The notes under the pieces are model-generated. The model ran no database searches and was not told the DNA's origin. It saw nothing but the letters and a program-made list of their open reading frames with translations. Of a DNA stretch of 11,114 nucleotides, positions 1 through 5,747 are shown one piece after another. Where the stretch lies: contig JAJRTK010000007.1 of the NCBI GenBank assembly GCA_024278345.1, positions 1 to 11,114 on the forward strand, given 5' to 3'. The translations under genes and the position numbers were made by a program. Numbering within the stretch: position 1 is the first letter of the stretch; every line of letters starts with the position of its first letter. This DNA is from a bacterium. Its GTDB lineage: Bacteria; CSSED10-310; JAJRTK01.

Positions 1-1
1 A

Positions 2-31
2 CGGGAAGGGAAACGGGAAGGGAAACGGGAG
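2..31 (+). repeat. 12-bp tandem repeat coding for REGK
   Basis: The unit cgggaagggaaa occurs twice in a row (2-13 and 14-25) and starts a third time (26-31). It lies in frame inside the truncated gene and encodes arginine-glutamate-glycine-lysine repeats. A related sequence at 179-195 begins the second protein unit. Such a tract can change length by replication slippage in 4-residue steps. It touches the window edge, so the full copy number is unknown. Confidence 0.75.
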
Positions 32-340
32 ATTCTTCGGGCGCTTTTGGAGAAGGCGTTGCCAGGGCGAGCGGCGGTCTACGAGCCGCTGCTGGTTTCT
101 GCGGAAAGCCTCGATGCACTGGAGGAATTGGAAGGACGAATCTACCGGGAGATTGAAGAAGGCCAGCGGGAAAGAATTCAGGAAGGGAAGCGGGAGGTTC
201 TTCGGACACTTTTGAGGCGGGCGGCTCCAGAGCAAGCGGCGACCTATGAGCTTCTCCTCGAAGGGGCCGGAACCCTCGAGGCGTTGCGGGAAGTGGAAGA
301 GCGGATTTACCGGGAAGTCTTGGACCTTGGGGGAAACTGA
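2..340 (+). CDS. C-terminal part of a repeat-containing Rpn/transposase-like protein (5' end outside the window)
   Basis: The frame is open from base 2 to a TGA at 338-340, giving about 112 residues, so the protein starts left of the window. An internal TTG at 47 could be called as a start, but the same pattern continues upstream of it. The protein begins with short REGK-type repeats encoded by a 12-bp DNA repeat. Two copies of a roughly 50-residue unit follow; each opens with a GKREILR or GKREVLR motif and closes with an RIYRE motif. Both units are highly charged and probably helical. Tails of this kind are typical of Rpn-family recombination-promoting nucleases (PD-(D/E)XK 'putative transposases') and of DUF4351-like domains. 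The catalytic domain is not in view, so the family call is inference from the tail alone. A different charged coiled-coil protein is possible. Confidence 0.6.
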   Translation, partial: REGKREGKREILRALLEKALPGRAAVYEPLLVSAESLDALEELEGRIYREIEEGQRERIQEGKREVLRTLLRRAAPEQAATYELLLEGAGTLEALREVEERIYREVLDLGGN

Positions 341-388
341 GGGCCGGGTGGTCCTTGGTTGGTGGAAGTGTTTCGTGCGCCCTGGATG

Positions 389-424
389 GAGGGCGTTAGG
401 CCCTCGGAGGGCGCGGCACGCCGC
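389..424. repeat. Alternating inverted repeats with mutually exclusive hairpins
   Basis: GAGGGC at 389-394 can pair with GCCCTC at 400-405 across a 5-base loop. The same GCCCTC lies one base from a second GAGGGC at 407-412, so the middle arm could serve either neighbour. A short GCGGC/GCCGC inverted repeat at 413-424 follows directly. No T-run follows on either strand, so this is not a normal Rho-independent terminator. It may be a transcription-end structure between convergent genes or a degenerate repeat element. Confidence 0.45.
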
Positions 425-645
425 AGCCTGCTACCGGGTTTTGGGTGGCCCTTCGACCGTTGGTTGCGCCCCCCTCTTTTGCCATGGATGCCTTCCGGTC
501 TCCATGCCGGCCAGAAGCAGACTTCGCTACAGGTGCTTTTCTCATCCCGGTCCCGGAATTGGACGTAACAAACGGGAAGGCCGCGATCCATGGAGTAGGC
601 GACTCTTACGACAGTGTTAGTGTATTCTTCCACGAAAGGAGTGGC

Positions 646-660
646 GCCCTCCGCCAGGGC
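646..660 (-). terminator. Possible weak terminator hairpin after the PLP-enzyme gene
   Basis: On the minus strand a GCCCT/AGGGC stem with a 5-base loop begins 8 bases after the TAA of the PLP-enzyme gene. It is GC-rich and well placed, but no U-tract follows. It could be a processing or stalling hairpin rather than a terminator. Confidence 0.25.
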
Positions 661-668
661 AAATTGAA

Positions 669-2189
669 TTACTTCGGCGCTGTCCAAGGTGATTTGAGCA
701 CTCCGACGTGCTCGTTGAATTTCTCGATGAGGCGGTCGTATTCGGGTGCTCTTCCCAGGCGGGCCGGCCAATAGTTTTTGTGGTCGTGCCACTGGGCTTG
801 GAGTTCTTCCAGATTCCGCCGTTGTTGCTCGATCCAGGTGTAGTATTTCAGGTTGTGGATGCGATTCTTGTCCCAGTGGCCAAGCTCGGCTATGTTGTCC
901 AGCTTCTGGCCCCGTAGGTGAAGCCGAAAGTCGAGCCTTGCCCGTTCTGGCGTGTACTCGCCGTGTGCCTTCCGCGCCTCTTCAAGGCGAGAGCCGTAGA
1001 GTTCCACGGAATCGGTGAGGATGGTGAAGATCGCGTCCTTTTCGTCCAGTTCGTACCACTTTGCCACCTTGATGGCGGAGAGCATGTTGGCGATCCCTGA
1101 AATTCCCATGAGATCCAGTTTCTGTATCGTCTCTTCCGGGACGCCTTCGGCCTGCAAGAGGTGGCGCCCCGCGGGTTCATTGAAAAGACTGAGGAGCGCC
1201 ATGGGTGCCTCGTCATCGATGGCCACAACCATGTCAGTATTGCGAACATTGTGGATCCAGGGGACGTGTTTGTCGCCGATCCCCTCGATCCGGTGATCGC
1301 CGAAGCCGTTTCGGAGAAGGGTGGGGCACTGGAGCGCCTCCGAGGCCACGATCTTGAGAGCCGGATGGAGCTCCTTCAGGCGGTCGCCTGCTCCGATGGT
1401 CCCCGCCGAACCTGTGGAGGAGACGTAGGCGAACAGTTTTTCACCAGACCCAGCCGATTCTTGGAAGGCTTCTTCGATGGCCGAAGCCGTGACCTCGTAG
1501 TGCCAGAGAGCATTGCCGAACTCTTCGAACTGGTTCATGACGACAACGGCATCGCCCCGTTCCGCCCGAAGCTCCCAGCACTTGTCATAGATTTCCTTGA
1601 CGTTGGATTCGCAGCCCGGGGTGGCGATGACCTCTGAGCCGATGGATTTCAGCCAATCGAAGCGTTCCCGGCTCATACCCTCGGGAAGGATCGCCACGGA
1701 TTCGCATCCCAGGAGCTTGGCAACGTAGGCTCCGCCTCGGCAGAAGTTCCCCGTGGAGGGCCAGACCGCTTTTTGGGAGGTCGGGTCGAAAGTGCCGGTA
1801 ATGAGGCGCGGCACCAAGCACCCAAAAGTGGCGCCCACCTTGTGGGCTCCCGTGGGAAAGAACTTGCCCACCAGGGCGAAGATCCGCGCCGGGACACCAG
1901 TGAGCTCGCGGGGAAGCTCCAGAAAGTTGACTCCACCAAATCCGCCGGTGGCGGGATCGTTTTTCCAGGTGATGCGGAAGAGGTTTCGGACATGCACGTC
2001 CCAAAGTCCAACTCTTTGAAGCTCTTGAACGATTTTTTCGGGGATGAGAGAAGGATCTTTTTGCTGGGCGAAAGTGGGTATGACAATCTTCCGCTGGCGG
2101 CAAAGCTCCATGGCCCGCCGGAGCCGCTCTTTCCGGTCGGAAAGTTCGGGGTTGATGGTTTCTGGCAAGGGTTTTCGCTGGTCTGTCAT
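669..2189 (-). CDS. PLP-dependent enzyme, tryptophan synthase beta / cysteine synthase superfamily (fold type II)
   Basis: This is a cytoplasmic 506-residue protein of the 'PLP-dependent protein subunit beta' kind. GAHKVGA at 114-120 carries the likely Schiff-base lysine K117. STGNF at 145-149 matches the substrate-carboxylate (asparagine) loop of cysteine synthases. The glycine-rich GSAGTIGAG at 260-268 matches the phosphate-binding loop. The protein is much longer than CysK (about 310 residues). It has an N-terminal extension of about 75 residues and a charged, aromatic C-terminal region of about 100 residues that I cannot assign. Such enzymes catalyse beta-replacement, elimination or deamination of serine- or cysteine-like substrates; the substrate here cannot be read. 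The frame is open to 2300, but the ATG at 2189 is preferred because GGAG lies 8 bases upstream of it. It follows the ferredoxin gene by 175 bp on the same strand, so co-transcription is possible but not certain. Confidence 0.88.
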   Translation of the reverse strand: MTDQRKPLPETINPELSDRKERLRRAMELCRQRKIVIPTFAQQKDPSLIPEKIVQELQRVGLWDVHVRNLFRITWKNDPATGGFGGVNFLELPRELTGVPARIFALVGKFFPTGAHKVGATFGCLVPRLITGTFDPTSQKAVWPSTGNFCRGGAYVAKLLGCESVAILPEGMSRERFDWLKSIGSEVIATPGCESNVKEIYDKCWELRAERGDAVVVMNQFEEFGNALWHYEVTASAIEEAFQESAGSGEKLFAYVSSTGSAGTIGAGDRLKELHPALKIVASEALQCPTLLRNGFGDHRIEGIGDKHVPWIHNVRNTDMVVAIDDEAPMALLSLFNEPAGRHLLQAEGVPEETIQKLDLMGISGIANMLSAIKVAKWYELDEKDAIFTILTDSVELYGSRLEEARKAHGEYTPERARLDFRLHLRGQKLDNIAELGHWDKNRIHNLKYYTWIEQQRRNLEELQAQWHDHKNYWPARLGRAPEYDRLIEKFNEHVGVLKSPWTAPK

Positions 2190-2197
2190 CTGAAGAA

Positions 2198-2205
2198 CTC
2201 CAAAG
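2198..2205 (-). promoter_or_regulatory. Ribosome binding site fixing the PLP-enzyme start
   Basis: On the minus strand CTTTGGAG lies 8 bases before the ATG at 2187-2189. This favours that start over upstream in-frame starts at up to 2300, whose extra residues look unlike the family. Confidence 0.6.
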
Positions 2206-2252
2206 AGTGGGCGAAATAGGTTTCCGGTGCAGCCAGGTGGAAAGGGGGCGAT

Positions 2253-2311
2253 GAAAGGCGAGCAGCGTGAGCGGACGCGAATGATGGGAGCGGAAGGCAA
2301 CTATAAAAAAA
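2253..2311 (+). repeat. Degenerate third copy of the dispersed intergenic repeat
   Basis: This stretch starts with gaaaggcgag, identical to the start of the copy at 10731-10790 (minus). It later has GAGCGGAA followed by GCAAC with one base between, matching the same copy, and it ends in an A-run as does the copy at 3792-3878. The middle is diverged. It sits between the ferredoxin and PLP-enzyme genes. It is weaker than the match between the other two copies. Confidence 0.4.
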
Positions 2312-2327
2312 CTGGCACTGATAGCAA
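2300..2327 (-). promoter_or_regulatory. Possible internal promoter for the PLP-enzyme gene
   Basis: On the minus strand TTGCTA (2322-2327) and TATAGT (2300-2305) are 16 bases apart, and the spacer ends in six T residues just before the -10. The -10 matches the sigma70 consensus at 5 of 6 positions and the -35 at 4 of 6. If real, the PLP-enzyme gene would have a leader of about 100 nt and need not depend on the ferredoxin promoter. Confidence 0.3.
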
Positions 2328-2329
2328 GA

Positions 2330-2341
2330 CCGCCATGGCGG
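2330..2341. repeat. 12-bp perfect palindrome CCGCCATGGCGG
   Basis: This perfect palindrome lies 24 bases past the ferredoxin stop, just upstream of the possible internal promoter. A T-run on the minus strand begins only about 18 bases later, so it does not make a classical terminator. It could be a protein-binding site or chance in GC-rich DNA. Confidence 0.35.
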
Positions 2342-2364
2342 GAGATGTGACCGGAATGACCTGT

Positions 2365-3678
2365 TCAGCCCGTGGGATCCGGGATGTTTTTGATGGCAAA
2401 CTTGACGAACCTGGAACGAAGCTGCTCGCTGGCAAGGAGGCGATCCATGAGGGGCAGCCGGCAGATAGCCTGGAGTGTCTTGTTCAGAAAAGCCATGCCC
2501 CGATTCTGGCCCACGTCGAAGAGAAGATGGGGCAGCCGTCCGCGCTCCATGGCCATGCGAAGGCTTTTTTCAATGACATTCCAAGGGACGCGCGGCCGCT
2601 CTTTCCGACGTTCCATTGCCATGGCGGAGCGGCGGCATGCGGCCACACAGACCCCGCATCCGATGCATCGATCCGCATCGACTCGGGGCGCCAATCTGTT
2701 TTTCCGCTTGGCCGAGATCCGGACACCGTCCATGGCGATTGCGGTGACGGGACATGCCCGTGCGCACCTTGAACAGCCATTGCACTTTTCCCGATCCGAA
2801 AGTGCCACGAAACCGCTGGGATTCACCGCCGGCAAGTCGAAATCATTGATGGCCGAAAGCTGGCCACAACAGCAGCCACAGCAGTTGCAGACATAGGTAG
2901 GGCGGTGCTGGACGTTGTCCGCGATCTGGACGAGGCCGCTTTCCCGGGACTCTACCAGGATGTCCATCGCCTCCGAGGGCGCGACTTTCCGCCCAAAACC
3001 GCGGCGGATGACGAACTCCGCGCCGCCGTTGAGGGAGAGGCAAACGTCCATGGGTGCGTCACACCGCTGGCCAAGGTGCTCCTTCTTGTGGCGGCAATAA
3101 CAGAGGGAAACCGCGTGGACCCGGGCATCTCCCACCACCGAGGTCGCTCGTTCCCAGTCCAGGACATCGGGCAGGGAGTCATCCCGGAGGGCTGTTTCGT
3201 GGACCATCGTCCGGCCGATGACCGTATCCCCGCCGAAGACATCGCGGGCGAAGGTGTCATCGCCGTGTGTATAGGCTTCCAGCGCCTTGGCCATCCGCTT
3301 TTTGGGGATGGAGTCTTTGGCCCTCATCATGGAAAACTCGAAGAAGCCGACCACTGGCGGGGCCAGGAGGTAGCGGACATCACCAGTTTCGGGGTGGACA
3401 AGATCGAGGACGATACCGCGGTCGGCAAGGGAATCGAGTCTTGTGCGCAGCTCGGAAGGTTTCATACCGACCCGGGAGGCGATCTTTTCGAGCTTCGAAG
3501 GCGCCACTGGCATCCGTGCCGCCAAGGCTGCGTCCTCCGGCGTGAAGAGGATCTCCAGGATCTCTTGCCAGCCCTGGCGCGCCTCTTCGGTTTTCGGTTC
3601 CGGCAAGCCCACGGGATTGGCATCCAGGCGCTCGACGAGCTGCCGGTATTCCTCTTTCAAGTGCCCCAAATGGCCCAT
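2365..3678 (-). CDS. Ferredoxin-type multi-[4Fe-4S] protein with winged-helix-like N-terminus
   Basis: This is a 437-residue soluble protein with no signal peptide or membrane segment. Residues about 35-105 look like a winged-helix fold. Residues 193-213 hold CYC, C206 and C213. Residues 264-272 form a dense cysteine cluster, CNCCGCCCG. Two ferredoxin motifs follow: C299, C302, C305, C309 and C338, C341, C344, C348. The second has arginine where proline usually follows the last cysteine. The C-terminus is basic and helical. This layout matches a recurring family of '4Fe-4S dicluster' proteins whose physiological partner is, to my knowledge, not established; electron transfer or redox sensing are both possible. 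The ATG at 3678 is supported by AGGAGGAG ending three bases before it. A minus-strand promoter and a repeat-built leader lie upstream, and the PLP-enzyme gene lies downstream on the same strand. Confidence 0.88.
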   Translation of the reverse strand: MGHLGHLKEEYRQLVERLDANPVGLPEPKTEEARQGWQEILEILFTPEDAALAARMPVAPSKLEKIASRVGMKPSELRTRLDSLADRGIVLDLVHPETGDVRYLLAPPVVGFFEFSMMRAKDSIPKKRMAKALEAYTHGDDTFARDVFGGDTVIGRTMVHETALRDDSLPDVLDWERATSVVGDARVHAVSLCYCRHKKEHLGQRCDAPMDVCLSLNGGAEFVIRRGFGRKVAPSEAMDILVESRESGLVQIADNVQHRPTYVCNCCGCCCGQLSAINDFDLPAVNPSGFVALSDREKCNGCSRCARACPVTAIAMDGVRISAKRKNRLAPRVDADRCIGCGVCVAACRRSAMAMERRKERPRVPWNVIEKSLRMAMERGRLPHLLFDVGQNRGMAFLNKTLQAICRLPLMDRLLASEQLRSRFVKFAIKNIPDPTG

Positions 3679-3681
3679 TTG

Positions 3682-3689
3682 CTCCTCCT
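3682..3689 (-). promoter_or_regulatory. Strong ribosome binding site of the ferredoxin gene
   Basis: AGGAGGAG on the minus strand lies three bases before the ATG at 3676-3678. The closest leader hairpin (3690-3705) directly abuts it, so folding there could affect ribosome access. Confidence 0.7.
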
Positions 3690-3691
3690 GC

Positions 3692-3748
3692 GTTGCGTGA
3701 AACGCCCTGTGTTACGGGAAACGCCCTGCGTTACGGGAAACGCCCTGT
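3692..3748 (-). repeat. Three 19-bp tandem repeats forming the ferredoxin mRNA leader
   Basis: Units lie at 3692-3710, 3711-3729 and 3730-3748. The second reads gttacgggaaacgccctgc on the plus strand; the other copies differ at one to three positions. On the minus-strand RNA each unit folds as GCGUU, a 6-base loop, then AACGC. Stems are at 3690-3705 and 3728-3743 (both perfect) and at 3709-3724 (one mismatch). The array runs from the predicted transcription start to the ribosome site. It is either an RNA leader structure or a set of DNA operators. Confidence 0.8.
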
Positions 3749-3751
3749 TCA

Positions 3752-3780
3752 CTTGTAATCTCAAAGGAAGCAGGCGTCAA
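3752..3780 (-). promoter_or_regulatory. Promoter of the ferredoxin gene
   Basis: On the minus strand TTGACG (3775-3780) is followed after exactly 17 bases by TACAAG (3752-3757). The -35 matches at 5 of 6 positions and the -10 at 4 of 6. Transcription would begin near 3745, inside the outermost 19-bp repeat, giving a leader of about 67 nt. Confidence 0.5.
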
Positions 3781-3791
3781 AGAGGCCAAAA

Positions 3792-3878
3792 GAAAGGCGA
3801 CTGGCGGCGGACGGGGGGAACTCGCGCCGAAGGCGCGGGTCGTGCCGCCGGGAGCGGCCCCAACCCAAAGAAAAAAAA
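3792..3878 (+). repeat. Dispersed hairpin-forming repeat, copy in plus orientation
   Basis: The first 23 bases (3792-3814) match the minus-strand copy at 10768-10790 at 22 positions. Both copies then have a GCCGCC arm, GAGCGG, and an AACCC-rich stretch passing into A-rich sequence. The outer GGCGGC and GCCGCC arms enclose a perfect CGCGCC/GGCGCG hairpin with a 3-base loop at 3823-3837. Two copies in opposite orientations in different gaps suggest a mobile or REP-like intergenic element rather than chance GC-richness. Confidence 0.6.
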
Positions 3879-3930
3879 GCGCTTTAGTAGGCTCAAGTCC
3901 GGCGGGCGGCAGACAACCCGACTGAGACTG

Positions 3931-3959
3931 TTGACCGGGAAGGATGGGAGCAGCATAAT
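3931..3959 (+). promoter_or_regulatory. Sigma70-type promoter of the lipoprotein gene
   Basis: TTGACC (3931-3936) and CATAAT (3954-3959) are separated by exactly 17 bases, each matching the consensus at 5 of 6 positions. Transcription would start near 3966, giving a leader of about 60 nt before the ATG at 4026. No good Shine-Dalgarno sequence precedes that ATG. Confidence 0.6.
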
Positions 3960-4025
3960 GGTGTTTTCCGCCGTCCACGGCGATGAATCTGTGAGAAACC
4001 TCCGAACCGAAGAAGCGCGACGCCC

Positions 4026-5744
4026 ATGAACCCACGATTCAGTATTCTTGTTCTCCTGACCTTGTTCATCAGCTGCGCTGGAGAGACTCCACCGGCCCCG
4101 GAAGAAACGGAGGTAACGGTCTCCGAGTCACCGGAGCTCCCCTCTGACGAGGCACTGGCGGAGCTGGAGGCGATTCCCTACCTCGCCACTGCATCGACGA
4201 CGGTCGATTCTTCTTCGTGCGGCGTCAAGAAGCTCGATCCCAAGCGGGTTTTCGATGGATACAATCTGTTCCAGGATTACGAAAACGAAGCCCTCCTCAT
4301 GGACATGAAGGGAAAAATCGTCCATGTCTGGTCGCTCCCTTCGGGGCGGATGGAGTTCGTGCGCCTTCTGCCGGATGGATCGCTCCTGGGCGTTGCAACA
4401 AACCTCTTTTTCCGGCTGCGCGGGGATGCCACGCCTATCTTCGCCGTCCACGATCCCTTTCACCACGATACCGAGCCGCTCCCGGACGGGACTTTCCTGG
4501 TCCTGAGCAAGACCCAAAAGATGTACAATGGCCACAGCGTCTACTTCGATGTGGTCGATCACCGGGACCAAAAAGGAGCTTTGCTCAACCGGTGGTCCAC
4601 TTGGGATGCCTTTGACGATCTTCGCCAGCACCACAAACCTTCGCCATTGGATCGACCTGGCCCCAAGAAGAAGAGTCAGGATTACGACTATTACCATCTG
4701 AACACGATCCGGCGACTGCCCGATACGCCCCTGGGCCGCCGCGACGCCCGGTTCCAGGAGGGCAACTGGCTGCTCTGTTCCCGCCACACCGACCTCATCT
4801 TCATCGTCGATCCCAAGACCGGGAAGGTCGTCTGGAGCTGGGGCCCGGGCGAGCTGGAATGGCCCCATGCGCCCATCATGGAGGAAGATGGCACGATCCT
4901 TCTCTTTGACAATGGCACGCGCCGCCACTACACGCGGCTTCTTCGCCTGAACCCTGAGAACAAGACCATTCTTTGGGAATACAAGGGGGACCCGCCCAAA
5001 GATTTTTACTCTGGCCTCCGAGGTCTCGCCCAGCCTTTGCCCAACGGCAATATCCTGGTCACCGATTCCGAGAAGGCGAGGGTCTTCGAAATCACCAGCG
5101 AGGGCGAACTGGTCTGGGACTACTACCACTCCAATATCGTCGATGGGAATCGGCACAGTATCTACCGAATGCTGCGGATTCCCCGCGCCGAGGGCGACGC
5201 CCTGCTTGCGCGAAACAAACCGAACGTGCCCGAATCGAGCTTGAAGCGCCGGCAATGCGCGGAGAAATCCAAGCCATTGCCCGTGGTGAGGAAACCGCCA
5301 TCCCCGCCGCCGCCTGGCGATCGCAAGATCGACCTGAGCCGTGCCACCTTGACGATGCCCCCCGTGGCTCGTGGTTCGGCAGCCAGCCTCTTCGACGGGA
5401 ACGACAAGACTCCCATGATCTCGAAGAAGGTCAATCCAGCATCGATCGTTCTTGTCTTCCCTCGCCCCGTCAACGTTGGGGTCGTGCGCCTGTTGGTCGG
5501 GCAGCCCGGCGACGCCAGCGACCGAAACGACTGGTGGGTGGAGACCGCTGACTCGCTGGCCGACCTGGAATCGAAGAGCGGCTCCTTCCAAAAAGTCATG
5601 GAACCTCACAAGAACGTGGGCGGCCAATGGGATCAGGCAGAGCTGAAGCCGGCGCGCCTGGCGGCGGTTTGGCGGATCACGGTCCACCGGATGAGGCGGG
5701 ACGACTACGTCCACATTTACGAGCTGGAGATGTTCCGGCAGTGA
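4026..5744 (+). CDS. Lipoprotein with arylsulfotransferase-type beta-propeller and C-terminal discoidin-like domain
   Basis: This is a 572-residue exported protein. A short hydrophobic signal ends in LFIS-C, making C17 the likely lipidated cysteine; alanine at +2 fits an outer-membrane lipoprotein. Residues about 75-390 carry ASST-family (Arylsulfotran_2-like) propeller signatures. These are a PDG motif near 117, HHDTEPLPDG (147-156), YYHLNTI (222-228) leading to LLCSRH, WSWGPG (270-275), and HAPIMEEDGTILLFDNG (281-297). H148, H224 and H281 are candidate catalytic or binding histidines. A proline-rich linker (about 418-432) leads to residues 440-571, which resemble an F5/8 type C (discoidin) carbohydrate-binding domain. 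Known ASST enzymes move sulfate between phenols through a histidine; whether this one does is unproven. No dsbL/dsbI-like partner is nearby. The start is set by the signal peptide, since the ribosome site is weak. The gene ends directly against the permease gene. Confidence 0.82.
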   Translation: MNPRFSILVLLTLFISCAGETPPAPEETEVTVSESPELPSDEALAELEAIPYLATASTTVDSSSCGVKKLDPKRVFDGYNLFQDYENEALLMDMKGKIVHVWSLPSGRMEFVRLLPDGSLLGVATNLFFRLRGDATPIFAVHDPFHHDTEPLPDGTFLVLSKTQKMYNGHSVYFDVVDHRDQKGALLNRWSTWDAFDDLRQHHKPSPLDRPGPKKKSQDYDYYHLNTIRRLPDTPLGRRDARFQEGNWLLCSRHTDLIFIVDPKTGKVVWSWGPGELEWPHAPIMEEDGTILLFDNGTRRHYTRLLRLNPENKTILWEYKGDPPKDFYSGLRGLAQPLPNGNILVTDSEKARVFEITSEGELVWDYYHSNIVDGNRHSIYRMLRIPRAEGDALLARNKPNVPESSLKRRQCAEKSKPLPVVRKPPSPPPPGDRKIDLSRATLTMPPVARGSAASLFDGNDKTPMISKKVNPASIVLVFPRPVNVGVVRLLVGQPGDASDRNDWWVETADSLADLESKSGSFQKVMEPHKNVGGQWDQAELKPARLAAVWRITVHRMRRDDYVHIYELEMFRQ

Positions 5745-5747
5745 TCA
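5742..5747. other. Back-to-back stop codons sharing the palindrome TGATCA
   Basis: The plus-strand lipoprotein gene stops with TGA at 5742-5744. The minus-strand permease gene stops with TGA at 5747-5745. The two stops together make the palindrome TGATCA with no base between. Any terminator for either gene must lie inside the other gene's coding sequence. Confidence 0.95.

Larger units (their letters stand above)
341..668. other. Intergenic stretch, 328 bp, hairpins but no supported gene
   Basis: This lies between the Rpn-like tail (+) and the PLP-enzyme gene (-), two convergent genes. Reading frames cross it on both strands, but none has a convincing start with a ribosome site, a recognisable motif or family-like composition. 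It contains the GAGGGC/GCCCTC hairpin cluster at 389-424, a CATGGA/TCCATG inverted repeat at 483-506, and a GC-rich hairpin at 646-660 just past the PLP-enzyme stop. No intrinsic terminator with a U-tract was found for either gene. Confidence 0.6.
3679..4025. other. Divergent control region between ferredoxin and lipoprotein genes, 347 bp
   Basis: This region serves two divergently transcribed genes. From left to right it holds the ferredoxin ribosome site, three 19-bp repeats, a minus-strand promoter, one copy of the dispersed hairpin repeat with an A-run, and a plus-strand promoter. Open frames cross it in several directions, but they are repeat-driven and have no recognisable protein motif. 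Confidence 0.7.

Noticed and set aside
445-774. A 109-codon plus-strand frame in the left intergenic region
   Set aside because: It overlaps the PLP-enzyme coding end on the opposite strand and has no motif or ribosome site.
307-792. A 161-codon minus-strand frame overlapping the end of the PLP-enzyme gene and crossing the intergenic gap
   Set aside because: It starts inside the PLP-enzyme gene in another frame, has no good ribosome site and runs through the hairpins. Its middle part looks mildly protein-like, but no family is recognisable.
2301-2334. An 11-codon minus-strand frame with a hydrophobic peptide after the ferredoxin gene
   Set aside because: It has no ribosome site and depends on a T-run coding for hydrophobic residues; chance is the simplest explanation.
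3871-3885. A-run plus AAAGCGCTTT palindrome as a minus-strand terminator
   Set aside because: The palindrome has no loop, and its usable stem is three A-T pairs, too weak for intrinsic termination. No minus-strand gene ends there.
2905-4029. A 374-codon plus-strand frame opposite the ferredoxin gene
   Set aside because: It is the antisense shadow of the ferredoxin gene, whose cysteine motifs prove the minus strand is the coding one. Its far end only translates the repeat region.
4128-5714. A 528-codon minus-strand frame inside the lipoprotein gene
   Set aside because: It is a long shadow frame caused by high GC content. The plus strand has the signal peptide, lipobox and ASST motifs, plus a promoter.
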